Position numbers and translations under genes: made by a program. Shown one piece after another: positions 55,318 to 62,576 of a stretch of 64,000 nt of DNA. The stretch's first letter is position 1. Every line of letters begins with the position of its first letter. Source of the stretch: CAVTWJ01 sp964525605 (GTDB lineage Bacteria > Oederibacteriota > Muellerivitia > Muellerivitales > Muellerivitaceae); assembly GCA_964525605.1 (NCBI GenBank), contig CAZGKT010000001.1:62001-126000 (forward strand). Reading direction: 5' to 3'. The notes beneath the pieces were generated by a model that saw only the letters and a program-made list of their open reading frames with translations, had not been told where the DNA came from and did not search any database.

Positions 55318-55393
55318 AGGGAGATGTCGGGATGAGGGGGAATACCTGAACTCAAGCACACCTCACCCAGACCTCTCCCTCAAGGGGAGCGGG
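55318..55393. repeat. REP-like imperfect long inverted repeat
   Basis: AGGGAGATGTCGGGATGAGG (55318-55337) is nearly the reverse complement of 55361-55380 (about 15 of 20), with a 23-base loop. The right arm continues as CTCCC-TCAA-GGGGAG, a second small hairpin. The right arm resembles the intergenic CTCACCC...CTCTCCCTCAAGGGGAG elements seen in many genomes. Copy number cannot be seen here. Confidence 0.5.
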
Positions 55394-55465
55394 TTTATCT
55401 TGAAAAATACACCAAGTGCATAATTCGGAAATATTTTACCCAGCCGATTTTCTTCATAAATCGTT

Positions 55466-55591
55466 TCAGAAACCACGTTCTTTCCGACGGCGTTCGCTGA
55501 CTTTTTCTTTTCCACTCATCATGCGGGCTCCCCCGCACTTAGGGCAAATAAACTTTCTCTGCTTATGAGCCGAATGGGCCGATTCTCTCAT
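55466..55591 (-). CDS. Possible tiny basic protein with one CxxC
   Basis: 41 residues. N-terminal MRESAHSAHKQRKF, one knuckle FICPKCGGARMMS, and a highly basic end (KVSERRRKERGF). Zinc-ribbon half or nucleic-acid binder by appearance. No strong ribosome site, so it may be spurious. Confidence 0.35.
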   Translation of the reverse strand: MRESAHSAHKQRKFICPKCGGARMMSGKEKVSERRRKERGF

Positions 55592-55665
55592 TTTAACTTT
55601 GCATCGCCTGCAGAACATTCAGTTCCCCTTCCCTGCCAATGCATTGACACAAAATGATATGGGAA

Positions 55666-56241
55666 TTAATCCTGGATTTTGAAGGATTGGAAGATTTGTT
55701 GAGCTTGATCGGCCAAACGGGACTGGTCCTGAAAGACCGTTTCCAGATTCCAACTCCAATTTTCCTTCGCGACCTCGATTCCGTCAAATTGGTAGGAATC
55801 GCCCTGAAGGGTATAGCTTCCGGCAACCTCCAGGCCGGGTTGATCCGAAAGCGTAACAGGCCGGGCCTCGGATCGAAAATTTTGGATTCCGGGGTTCGAT
55901 TGAAATAAACCCACGACCTTCTTTTGAAATTGGTCTAAATGATCGGACGGGACCGGCCCCCGGTATTCCTGGCTTTCGACCACCAGGTGAAAAGATTGAT
56001 CGGGGGCATCCGCGTAAAGAAATAGTTTTTTGTTGAGCTTGAGCACATCGACGAACATTTTATTGTTTTTCAACAACGGAAAAGGACTTTCAAACGAGAA
56101 ATGATAGTTATCGTATTGATAAACTTGCCAGGGGGAAGCATCCCCGATCTCTTCGGTTTTGGCTTTTCGAAAGTGATCGTAGAACGCCAGGGCCAGAAAA
56201 ACCGCCAATAAGACGACGAAAAGATATTTATTCTTTTTCAA
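55666..56241 (-). CDS. Membrane-anchored protein with PsbP-like domain
   Basis: 191 residues. N-terminal anchor (KKNKYLFVVLLAVFLALAFY), then a periplasmic-type alpha/beta domain beginning YDNYHFSFESPFPL and ending QQIFQSFKIQD. This is the pattern of PsbP/MOG1-like proteins that start with a structured FSFxxP strand. TTG start at 56241 with AAAGGG 7-8 bases upstream. 28 bases after cobA-hemD and in the same direction, so it may be the last gene of the hem unit. Function unknown. Confidence 0.72.
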   Translation of the reverse strand: MKKNKYLFVVLLAVFLALAFYDHFRKAKTEEIGDASPWQVYQYDNYHFSFESPFPLLKNNKMFVDVLKLNKKLFLYADAPDQSFHLVVESQEYRGPVPSDHLDQFQKKVVGLFQSNPGIQNFRSEARPVTLSDQPGLEVAGSYTLQGDSYQFDGIEVAKENWSWNLETVFQDQSRLADQAQQIFQSFKIQD

Positions 56242-56269
56242 AATAAAACCCTTTCCAAACCGATGGTTT

Positions 56270-57817
56270 TCAGGATTCGGTCTTTCTCTTCTTGGTCCAA
56301 CGGACCATACCCTCCACCAATGCGGGCAAGGTATGGGGTTGGGCTTCCACCGTCACCCGGCCGCCCCATTTTTTCACACTCTGCCCGGTGACCGGCCCCA
56401 CGACCGCGATAAGGGTATGGGGCAATACTTTTTTTCTCTGGGCGATGGTAAAGGCTCCATAGAAATGATCCGCCGATGAGGAAGACGCGAATACCAGCCA
56501 ATCCACCCCGCCTTCCTTGAGAAAGAGCTTTTGGAGGTGGGTTTTGGCCTCCCGGGGAACGCGCGTTTCGTAGAGGGGCCAGCGGGTGACCTGAGCTCGC
56601 ATCTTCTTGAGTTCGGTTTCCAGCAAATCCCGACCCGTCCGTGCGCTGGCCAAAAGAACCCGCTTCCCTTCCATTTGCTTTCCCTTATTTCGGAAGGATT
56701 CGACCAGGCCTTCCTGCTTGTAATCTTTGGGTACCAAATCGGCCTTGAGTCCGTAGTTTTTTAATACCTGGGCGGTCGCTTCACCGACGCAGGCGATCTT
56801 GAGACGGGAGAGGCTGCGGACATCCAATTTCGATACGGCAAGATGGGCAATAAGTATTTCCACCGCGTTGGCACTTGAAAGGACCAGCCAATCGTAGGAT
56901 GAAAGATTTTTAAGTATTTTTTTGCCAACCGTGTTCAGGGGCAGTGGTGAAATTTGAATGGTTGGAATTTCAACCACTTCCGCGCCCTGGTCTTCCAACA
57001 ACTGGGTCACGAAACTGGCTTGTTCACGGGTTCGGGTGACGAGGATTTTTTGGCCCGCTAGGGGTTTGAACTTCAACCAGCTTAAGGGATTCATTAATTC
57101 CACCACCTTTCCCATCACGACGGTGCAGGGGGGCTGAAGCCCGGCTTTTTGAACCCGGAGCGTAATCTCCCTCAGGGTTCCCCGAACCGTCTTTTGAGCG
57201 CCCAGGGTGCCAGCCTGGACGACCGCCACGGGAGTTCCAGGGTCTTTGCCTTCCCGCAACAGCTTCCGGCAAATTCCCGGCAAGGTATGCAGGCCCATGA
57301 GAAAAACCAGCGTCCCCTCCGTTCGGGCCAAGTGAGGCCAATTAACGCTTGTTTTCCCCTTGGCGGGGTTTTCGTGGCCCGTAACCACGGTCAGAATCGA
57401 ATTAAAGGCCCTATGGGTGACCGGAATGCCCGCATAGGCTGGTACGGCGATGGCGGAGCTGACCCCTGGAACCACCTCAAAAGGGATGCCCTTTTGCGCC
57501 AGGGTCAGGGCTTCCTCGGCGCCTCGGCCGAAAACATAGGGATCGCCCCCCTTGAGACGGATGACCGTTTTGCCCTGAAGGGCCTTCCGAACCATCAATG
57601 CATTGATGGCCTTTTGGCTGAGCGCACCCCTTTTGGAGCGGTGTCCCCGAAATATCTTTTCAGCCCCGGCCGGTATGAGTTGGAGGATCTTCGGGGGGAT
57701 CAAAGCGTCGTAAATCACCACCTGGGCCCGCGCGAGTACCTCCACCGCCCGCAAGGTCAAGAGGCCCGGATCTCCCGGGCCCGCACCCACCAAGTAGGCT
57801 TTGCCTTTACGAACCAA
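56270..57817 (-). CDS. cobA-hemD: Fused uroporphyrinogen-III C-methyltransferase and uroporphyrinogen-III synthase
   Basis: 515 residues. Residues 1 to ~245 are a SUMT (LVGAGPGDPGLLTLRAVEVL, LKGGDPYVFGRGAEEALTL, PGVSSAIAVPAYAGIPVTHR) that makes precorrin-2 toward sirohaem or cobalamin. Residues ~255-510 are a HemD (ILVTRTREQASFVTQLLEDQGAEVVEIP, DWLVFASSSSADHF) that cyclises hydroxymethylbilane. The fusion thus sits at the branch point of the pathway. TTG start at 57817 with AAAGGA 7 bases upstream. Follows hemC by 51 bases. Confidence 0.95.
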   Translation of the reverse strand: MVRKGKAYLVGAGPGDPGLLTLRAVEVLARAQVVIYDALIPPKILQLIPAGAEKIFRGHRSKRGALSQKAINALMVRKALQGKTVIRLKGGDPYVFGRGAEEALTLAQKGIPFEVVPGVSSAIAVPAYAGIPVTHRAFNSILTVVTGHENPAKGKTSVNWPHLARTEGTLVFLMGLHTLPGICRKLLREGKDPGTPVAVVQAGTLGAQKTVRGTLREITLRVQKAGLQPPCTVVMGKVVELMNPLSWLKFKPLAGQKILVTRTREQASFVTQLLEDQGAEVVEIPTIQISPLPLNTVGKKILKNLSSYDWLVLSSANAVEILIAHLAVSKLDVRSLSRLKIACVGEATAQVLKNYGLKADLVPKDYKQEGLVESFRNKGKQMEGKRVLLASARTGRDLLETELKKMRAQVTRWPLYETRVPREAKTHLQKLFLKEGGVDWLVFASSSSADHFYGAFTIAQRKKVLPHTLIAVVGPVTGQSVKKWGGRVTVEAQPHTLPALVEGMVRWTKKRKTES

Positions 57818-57868
57818 AGTGATGTCCTTTATTGGAACGGCTTTCGCTATTCATCCCCGTTAATCCCA

Positions 57869-58798
57869 TCATACCCTCCCAAAGCCGTTGAGAATTTCAT
57901 GGGCGCCGTTTTGCAGGAAGAAATGGGCCAGACGTTCGCCTAGACCGGTGGGATTGTCGCTTAGGTCGCTCACGCTGTCCTTTAACAACATTTCCCCGTT
58001 GGGATGGGCGATAACGCCCGTAAGCTTTATAACCTCACCCCTGATTTCCGCCAGGGCACCGACGGGAACCCGGCAACCACCCTGAAGGGTTTTAAGAAAA
58101 GACCTTTCCGCCATGGCACAGATGCGGGTGGCGGGATGGTCGAGTACCCGTAATTTTTCAAGTATCTCATGGTCATTGGCCCTGGCCGTCAGAACCAGGA
58201 TGCCTTGAGCCGGGGCCGGCACCATCACTTGAGGATCGATGAATTCGGCGATTTCCGATTCCCGGCCCAGTCTTTTCATACCCGCCGCGGCCAAAAGAAT
58301 GGCGTCCACTTCACCCGATCGCATTTTTTCAATTCGGGTATCCACGTTCCCCCGGATCGGAACCACCCTTAATTCGGGACGGCTGGCCTTCAATTGCGCT
58401 TCCCGGCGGGGCGAGCTAGTTCCCACTTTACATCCGGCGGAAAGTTGGGCGAGTGAAAGTCCGTCGTTGGAAATCAAGGCGTCCCGGGGATCTTCCCGAA
58501 TAATGAATGCCGCGTAAGTGATGCCGTGGGGCAAGGTCGTGGGCACATCCTTGAGGCTATGGATCGCGCCCTGGAGAGTGCCGTTTAAAAGGGCGTCGTC
58601 GAGTTCCCGGGTGAACAATCCCGGGGGAATTCCGGAAAGATCCGACGGCGGTGCCTGAAGGCCCCATTGGTCGCCCTGGGTTTTGACCACTTTCAGTTCT
58701 AGGTTTTCCCCAGGCCAGAGTTTGGCCAACTCGATCAAAACCTGGCCCGCCTGGGCCAAGGCCAACGGGCTTCCCCGTGTGCCGATTAGCAAGGCCAT
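57869..58798 (-). CDS. hemC: Porphobilinogen deaminase (hydroxymethylbilane synthase)
   Basis: Joins four porphobilinogens. 309 residues from ATG 58798 (MALLIGTRGSPLALAQA; GGGGG 8 bases upstream). An in-frame GTG at 58807 abuts that ribosome site. The dipyrromethane cofactor is attached to Cys242 in LQGGCRVPVGA. HSLKDVPT, GTSSPRREAQL and RGNVDTR are intact. Lies between hemA and cobA-hemD. Confidence 0.97.
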   Translation of the reverse strand: MALLIGTRGSPLALAQAGQVLIELAKLWPGENLELKVVKTQGDQWGLQAPPSDLSGIPPGLFTRELDDALLNGTLQGAIHSLKDVPTTLPHGITYAAFIIREDPRDALISNDGLSLAQLSAGCKVGTSSPRREAQLKASRPELRVVPIRGNVDTRIEKMRSGEVDAILLAAAGMKRLGRESEIAEFIDPQVMVPAPAQGILVLTARANDHEILEKLRVLDHPATRICAMAERSFLKTLQGGCRVPVGALAEIRGEVIKLTGVIAHPNGEMLLKDSVSDLSDNPTGLGERLAHFFLQNGAHEILNGFGRV

Positions 58799-58846
58799 GA
58801 AACGCACCCCCTGGACGGCGGGAAGAAATCCCCCCTCTTGTGAAGG

Positions 58847-60121
58847 TTATTCATCCCGGGGTTCCTCATAAAGACTGAAGATATCGGTTAACATTCGGGC
58901 GTATTCGAACCGGTCCGTTTCCTGCGAAATTCCTTTCAGGTTCACCGTGGGCTCATGCAATAGTTTGCCAATCAGGTCATGGGTGAGTTTTTCGATCGAC
59001 TTGCGTTCCTTATCGCCCAGGGTCGGATACTTAAGAAAAAATTCCTCCAGTTCCCTTTTTCGGGCCCTCTCATATTTTTCCCTCAGACGCACCACGGTCG
59101 GCACCAGTTCGAGGGTATTGAGCCAGGAGCAAAGCTTTTCGACCTCTTCCTTCAGAATGGCTTCGGCGGTTTGCGAAGCCTTTTGTCGTTCATCCCGGTT
59201 GCGGTTGGCCATCTGGGAAAGATCGTCAATGTTATAGAGGTAGAGGGAGCTGATTTCGGAGGCGGATTCCTCCACGTTGCGGGGCACCCCCGTATCGATA
59301 ATAAAAAGGGGGCTACCATCCCGGTGCCTCATAGCCTCCTCCAGCATTTCCTTAGTCAACAGAGGATGAGCGCCCGAGACGGAGGTGAGGATGATATCCA
59401 CGTCCGAAAGCTGGTTCAGGGCCGCCTCCAGGGGGAGGGCCCGGCCACCCAGGGAAGCGGCCAAGGACTTGGCCTTTTCGAGGGTACGGTTGGCGATTCG
59501 AAAGCCCCGGACGCCCGCGTCGTAAAGATACTTGGCGGTCAGTTCGCTCATTTCCCCCGCGCCGATGAGAAGCACTTGCCTTTCGGAAAGGGGGCTGAAT
59601 ATTTTTCCGGCCAGGTCCACCGCCACCGAGGAAATATTGGTGGGCATACGGGCGATTTCGGTTTGAGTTCGAACACGCTTGGCCGCAGAAAAGGCCCGAT
59701 GGAAAACGCCGTTGAGGGTCGGGCCCAGGGTACCGGCGGCGGCGGCGGTTTCGTAAGCTTCTTTCACCTGTCCCAGAATCTGGGCCTCGCCCAGCACCAT
59801 GGAATCGAGAGAACTGGCCACCCGAAACAGGTGTAGGAAGGCTTCCGGCCCCTCAAACAAGTAAAAGTATCTGGAAATTTCCTTGGGCTTTAACCGGTGG
59901 TGTTTGAAAAGGAAGCGGTGGACGGTCTCCAGGGCTTCTTTTTCCTGATCGGTGGCGAGATAAAACTCCACCCGGTTGCAGGTGGAAAGAAAAAGGGCCT
60001 GGGGAGCCGACGCTTTGAGCCCGACCAGCGTCTGACCCACCTGTTCGGGGCTCAGGGCGTATTTTTCACGAACCGAAATGGGGGCGGTCCTGTGGTTGAG
60101 CCCATAGGCGATAAATTTCAT
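58847..60121 (-). CDS. hemA: Glutamyl-tRNA reductase
   Basis: First enzyme of the C5 route: reduces glutamyl-tRNA to glutamate-1-semialdehyde. 424 residues. Catalytic cysteine Cys48 in LSTCNRVEFY; LGEAQILGQVKEAYETA; NADPH domain with LLIGAGEMSELTAKYL; C-terminal dimerisation helices. ATG start overlaps the stop of the preceding hemX-like gene (ATGA). Confidence 0.97.
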   Translation of the reverse strand: MKFIAYGLNHRTAPISVREKYALSPEQVGQTLVGLKASAPQALFLSTCNRVEFYLATDQEKEALETVHRFLFKHHRLKPKEISRYFYLFEGPEAFLHLFRVASSLDSMVLGEAQILGQVKEAYETAAAAGTLGPTLNGVFHRAFSAAKRVRTQTEIARMPTNISSVAVDLAGKIFSPLSERQVLLIGAGEMSELTAKYLYDAGVRGFRIANRTLEKAKSLAASLGGRALPLEAALNQLSDVDIILTSVSGAHPLLTKEMLEEAMRHRDGSPLFIIDTGVPRNVEESASEISSLYLYNIDDLSQMANRNRDERQKASQTAEAILKEEVEKLCSWLNTLELVPTVVRLREKYERARKRELEEFFLKYPTLGDKERKSIEKLTHDLIGKLLHEPTVNLKGISQETDRFEYARMLTDIFSLYEEPRDE

Positions 60122-60951
60122 GGAATGGCTTTCCAGAACAAATGCTGGGTCTGCAGAAAAACCTGAACCCCCACGAAGGTAAAAAGGGCCAAAAAGTACC
60201 CCAACATCACGAGGACCATGGTTTTCCTGCCACGGATCTTGAAGCCCCAGCGAGCCAGGAAGAATCCGGCGTAAATCAACAGAACTAAAAAGGCCCCCAA
60301 GATTTTCGGATCACCCAGGGGAAGCTGATGCCAAACGAGAAAAGCCTGGTATACGCCCAGGACCAGACCGGTTCCCCAAAATAGAAAACCCCAGCCGATA
60401 AAAAAAACCGTCAGTCGGTCCAGTAGTTCCAGGGGCGGAAGGCGGAAACTCCAAGCTTTGATTTGGTGCCGCTTCAACTGGCCCTCCTGAATCCAGAAAG
60501 CCAACCCGACCCCGAAACCCAGGGTAAAACAGGCGAATCCCAGGAAAATTGAAAAAATGTGAAAGGCCATCCAGATGGTCATGAGGGAGGGATTGGGGAA
60601 AACCGAATCCCTGAACTGCACGGCGAACCCCATCAATGCCAAAAAGAAAACCAGGGGCAAAAAAAGAGAAGTGAGGAGTGGAACGGTGGACTTCAAACGG
60701 CCCATCCAGAGTACGGCCCCCAGGCTAAAGGTGATCACCAACAAGATACCGCTGAGGGTCAACAGGGGGGGATAGCCGGTTTGAATCCATTGAACCGCGA
60801 TGAGCACCCCTTGGGACAGAAGGGCTGCCGAAAGCCACTTCCCCGCCGTTTGGTCATGTCCCTCTTCAAGGGACCGGTAATACCGCAGGGAGGTCCAGGC
60901 CGCCCGGCCCAATAGAAGAACGCTTACGGCATAGAGGATAGGAACCGCCAT
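60118..60951 (-). CDS. hemX: HemX/CcsA-like cytochrome c assembly-type membrane protein
   Basis: 277 residues, about eight helices, of the CcmC/CcsA superfamily. The position before hemA with an ATGA overlap is the classic hemX-hemA arrangement. The tryptophan-rich haem-binding signature (WWSWDPKE in CcsA) is reduced to HQLPLGDPKI, so it is probably HemX, thought to modulate HemA levels, and not an active CcsA. ATG with AAAGG upstream. Confidence 0.85.
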   Translation of the reverse strand: MAVPILYAVSVLLLGRAAWTSLRYYRSLEEGHDQTAGKWLSAALLSQGVLIAVQWIQTGYPPLLTLSGILLVITFSLGAVLWMGRLKSTVPLLTSLFLPLVFFLALMGFAVQFRDSVFPNPSLMTIWMAFHIFSIFLGFACFTLGFGVGLAFWIQEGQLKRHQIKAWSFRLPPLELLDRLTVFFIGWGFLFWGTGLVLGVYQAFLVWHQLPLGDPKILGAFLVLLIYAGFFLARWGFKIRGRKTMVLVMLGYFLALFTFVGVQVFLQTQHLFWKAIP

Positions 60952-60990
60952 AGATACCTTTCGTCAACCATGCATCTGGCGTGAAGGGAC

Positions 60991-61019
60991 ATTTTCATGC
61001 CCATCTTGAGTCTTTTCAA
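60991..61019 (-). promoter_or_regulatory. Possible promoter of the hemX-hemA-hemC-cobA/hemD unit
   Basis: Minus-strand TTGAAA (61014-61019), 17-base spacer, GAAAAT (60991-60996), about 40 bases before the hemX ATG and downstream of the putative terminator after nuoN. The -10 match is only 4 of 6. Confidence 0.3.
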
Positions 61020-61053
61020 CCAACTGTTTCGGTTTCTGGGCTTGAATATCAAT

Positions 61054-61081
61054 AAAAAAAAACCGGATCCAATGGGGCCGG
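61054..61081 (-). terminator. Probable intrinsic terminator of the nuo operon
   Basis: Minus-strand hairpin CCGGCC...GGATCCGG (stem of six pairs with a two-base bulge and a five-base loop, 61063-61081) followed directly by nine T (61062-61054). Placed 26 bases after the nuoN stop. Confidence 0.6.
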
Positions 61082-61106
61082 GGCACTCAGCGGGAAAACC
61101 TAAGTT

Positions 61107-62576
61107 TTAAAAAAGACTGGAGGCGGCTGTTTCAGCCATTTTCATGATGGGAGTCGGCCAGAAACCCAGAATCACGGTCACGGCGATGCAAAGGAAGAGC
61201 ACGGCCTTTTCGAGGGCATTGACCGGGATGGGAGAAACATCGGGTGCGTCATTGATCAAGGCCTGCTTTGCCACCATGAGATAATAGTAAAGCGACACCA
61301 CGCTGAACACCATGCCCACGAGGGCCAGCCAGGTATAACCCTGGTGGATGGCGGCGCCAAAGAGGTACCATTTTCCCGAGAACCCCGCGAAGGGCGGAAC
61401 CCCCGCCAGGGAAAGAAGACCCACCAACAACATCACCCCGATGATCGGCGACCTTTTCCACATTCCTCCAAAGTCGGCGATCTCCTCGCTACCCGTCTTG
61501 GCCGAAACCAAGCTGATGCATAAGAAAACGCCCATGTTGGCGAATAGATAGACGAAAAGATAAAAGAGGACGGCGGTCAAGCCCAGTTGGCCCCCTGCCA
61601 GAAAACCGGTGGAAATATATCCCGCTTGGGCGATGGAAGAATAAGCCATCAGGCGCTTCAGGTTAGTTTGGGGCAGGGCTTCCAAGTTGCCGAGAATGAT
61701 GCTGGCCGCGGCGAGAACGGCAAAGAGGCCGACCCAAACGGGCTGGAGCGACGGAACGGCCAACCCCACCCAGAAAATCCGAATAAAGGCGGCAAAGCCC
61801 GCGGTTTTCGAAACGGTGGAAAGAAAAGCCGTCACCGGTGTGGGGGCTCCTTCATAGACATCCGGGGTCCACATATGAAAAGGCGCCAAGGAAATTTTGA
61901 ATGCCAGCCCGGCAATCACCAGGATCACGGCTACGACCCCAAGGGGAGAAACCGGCTGGTCCGCAAGGGCTTTGGCGATACCTGTTAAGGTCGTCGTTCC
62001 GGTCAGGCCGTATAGATAGGAAAAGCCGAAAAGAAGCAGGGCCGAGGAGAAAGCTCCGATGAGCAGGTATTTCATTCCCGCCTCGTTGCTCTTTTTGTCT
62101 TTCTTCATGAAGGAGGCCAGCAGATAACTGCTGATGGTCAGGGTTTCCAGGGCGATATAGAGGGTTACGACTTCCTGAGCTGCGGAAAGAGCGGAAGCAC
62201 CCGCGGCGGAAAAAAGGAGGATGGCCAAAAACTCGGCCGGGTAGGGCGTGGGTTGAGCCTTGAAATGCCGGTGCGTGATCAGAAGGGTCAGGAGGGTAGC
62301 CAGCAACACCACAGTCTTGAAATAAACAGCGAGGGGATCAAGTTTTAAAAATCCGTTAAAGGTTTCAAGCGGGAAGGCGCCCATGGAGTAATTTGCCTGA
62401 CAGCAGAAATTTCCCTCGCATGGCAGACTGATAAGGGCACCCAAGACCCCTAGCCCAGCCACCCAACTTAAAAATACCCGGTCCTTTCCTTTTTTAAGGA
62501 AGAGGTCCCAAACCAGAATCAATATGGCGGTGGCGGTCAGCCAAATTTCCGGCAGGAAAACGGAGTACTGAATCAC
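61107..62576 (-). CDS. nuoN: NADH-quinone oxidoreductase subunit N
   Basis: Proton-pumping antiporter-like subunit of complex I in the inner membrane. 489 residues, about 14 helices. Family blocks: YIALETLTISSYLLASFMK, the lysine-bearing FKISLAPFHMWTPDVYEGAP and LMAYSSIAQAGY, then GVPPFAGFSGKWYLF. GTG start at 62576 overlaps the nuoM stop by 4 bases. Last gene of the nuo operon. Confidence 0.96.
   Translation of the reverse strand: MIQYSVFLPEIWLTATAILILVWDLFLKKGKDRVFLSWVAGLGVLGALISLPCEGNFCCQANYSMGAFPLETFNGFLKLDPLAVYFKTVVLLATLLTLLITHRHFKAQPTPYPAEFLAILLFSAAGASALSAAQEVVTLYIALETLTISSYLLASFMKKDKKSNEAGMKYLLIGAFSSALLLFGFSYLYGLTGTTTLTGIAKALADQPVSPLGVVAVILVIAGLAFKISLAPFHMWTPDVYEGAPTPVTAFLSTVSKTAGFAAFIRIFWVGLAVPSLQPVWVGLFAVLAAASIILGNLEALPQTNLKRLMAYSSIAQAGYISTGFLAGGQLGLTAVLFYLFVYLFANMGVFLCISLVSAKTGSEEIADFGGMWKRSPIIGVMLLVGLLSLAGVPPFAGFSGKWYLFGAAIHQGYTWLALVGMVFSVVSLYYYLMVAKQALINDAPDVSPIPVNALEKAVLFLCIAVTVILGFWPTPIMKMAETAASSLF

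Noticed and set aside
57149..59836. Long plus-strand ORFs (264 and 285 residues) opposite cobA-hemD and hemA
   Set aside because: Shadows in GC-rich coding sequence; the sense genes are unambiguous.
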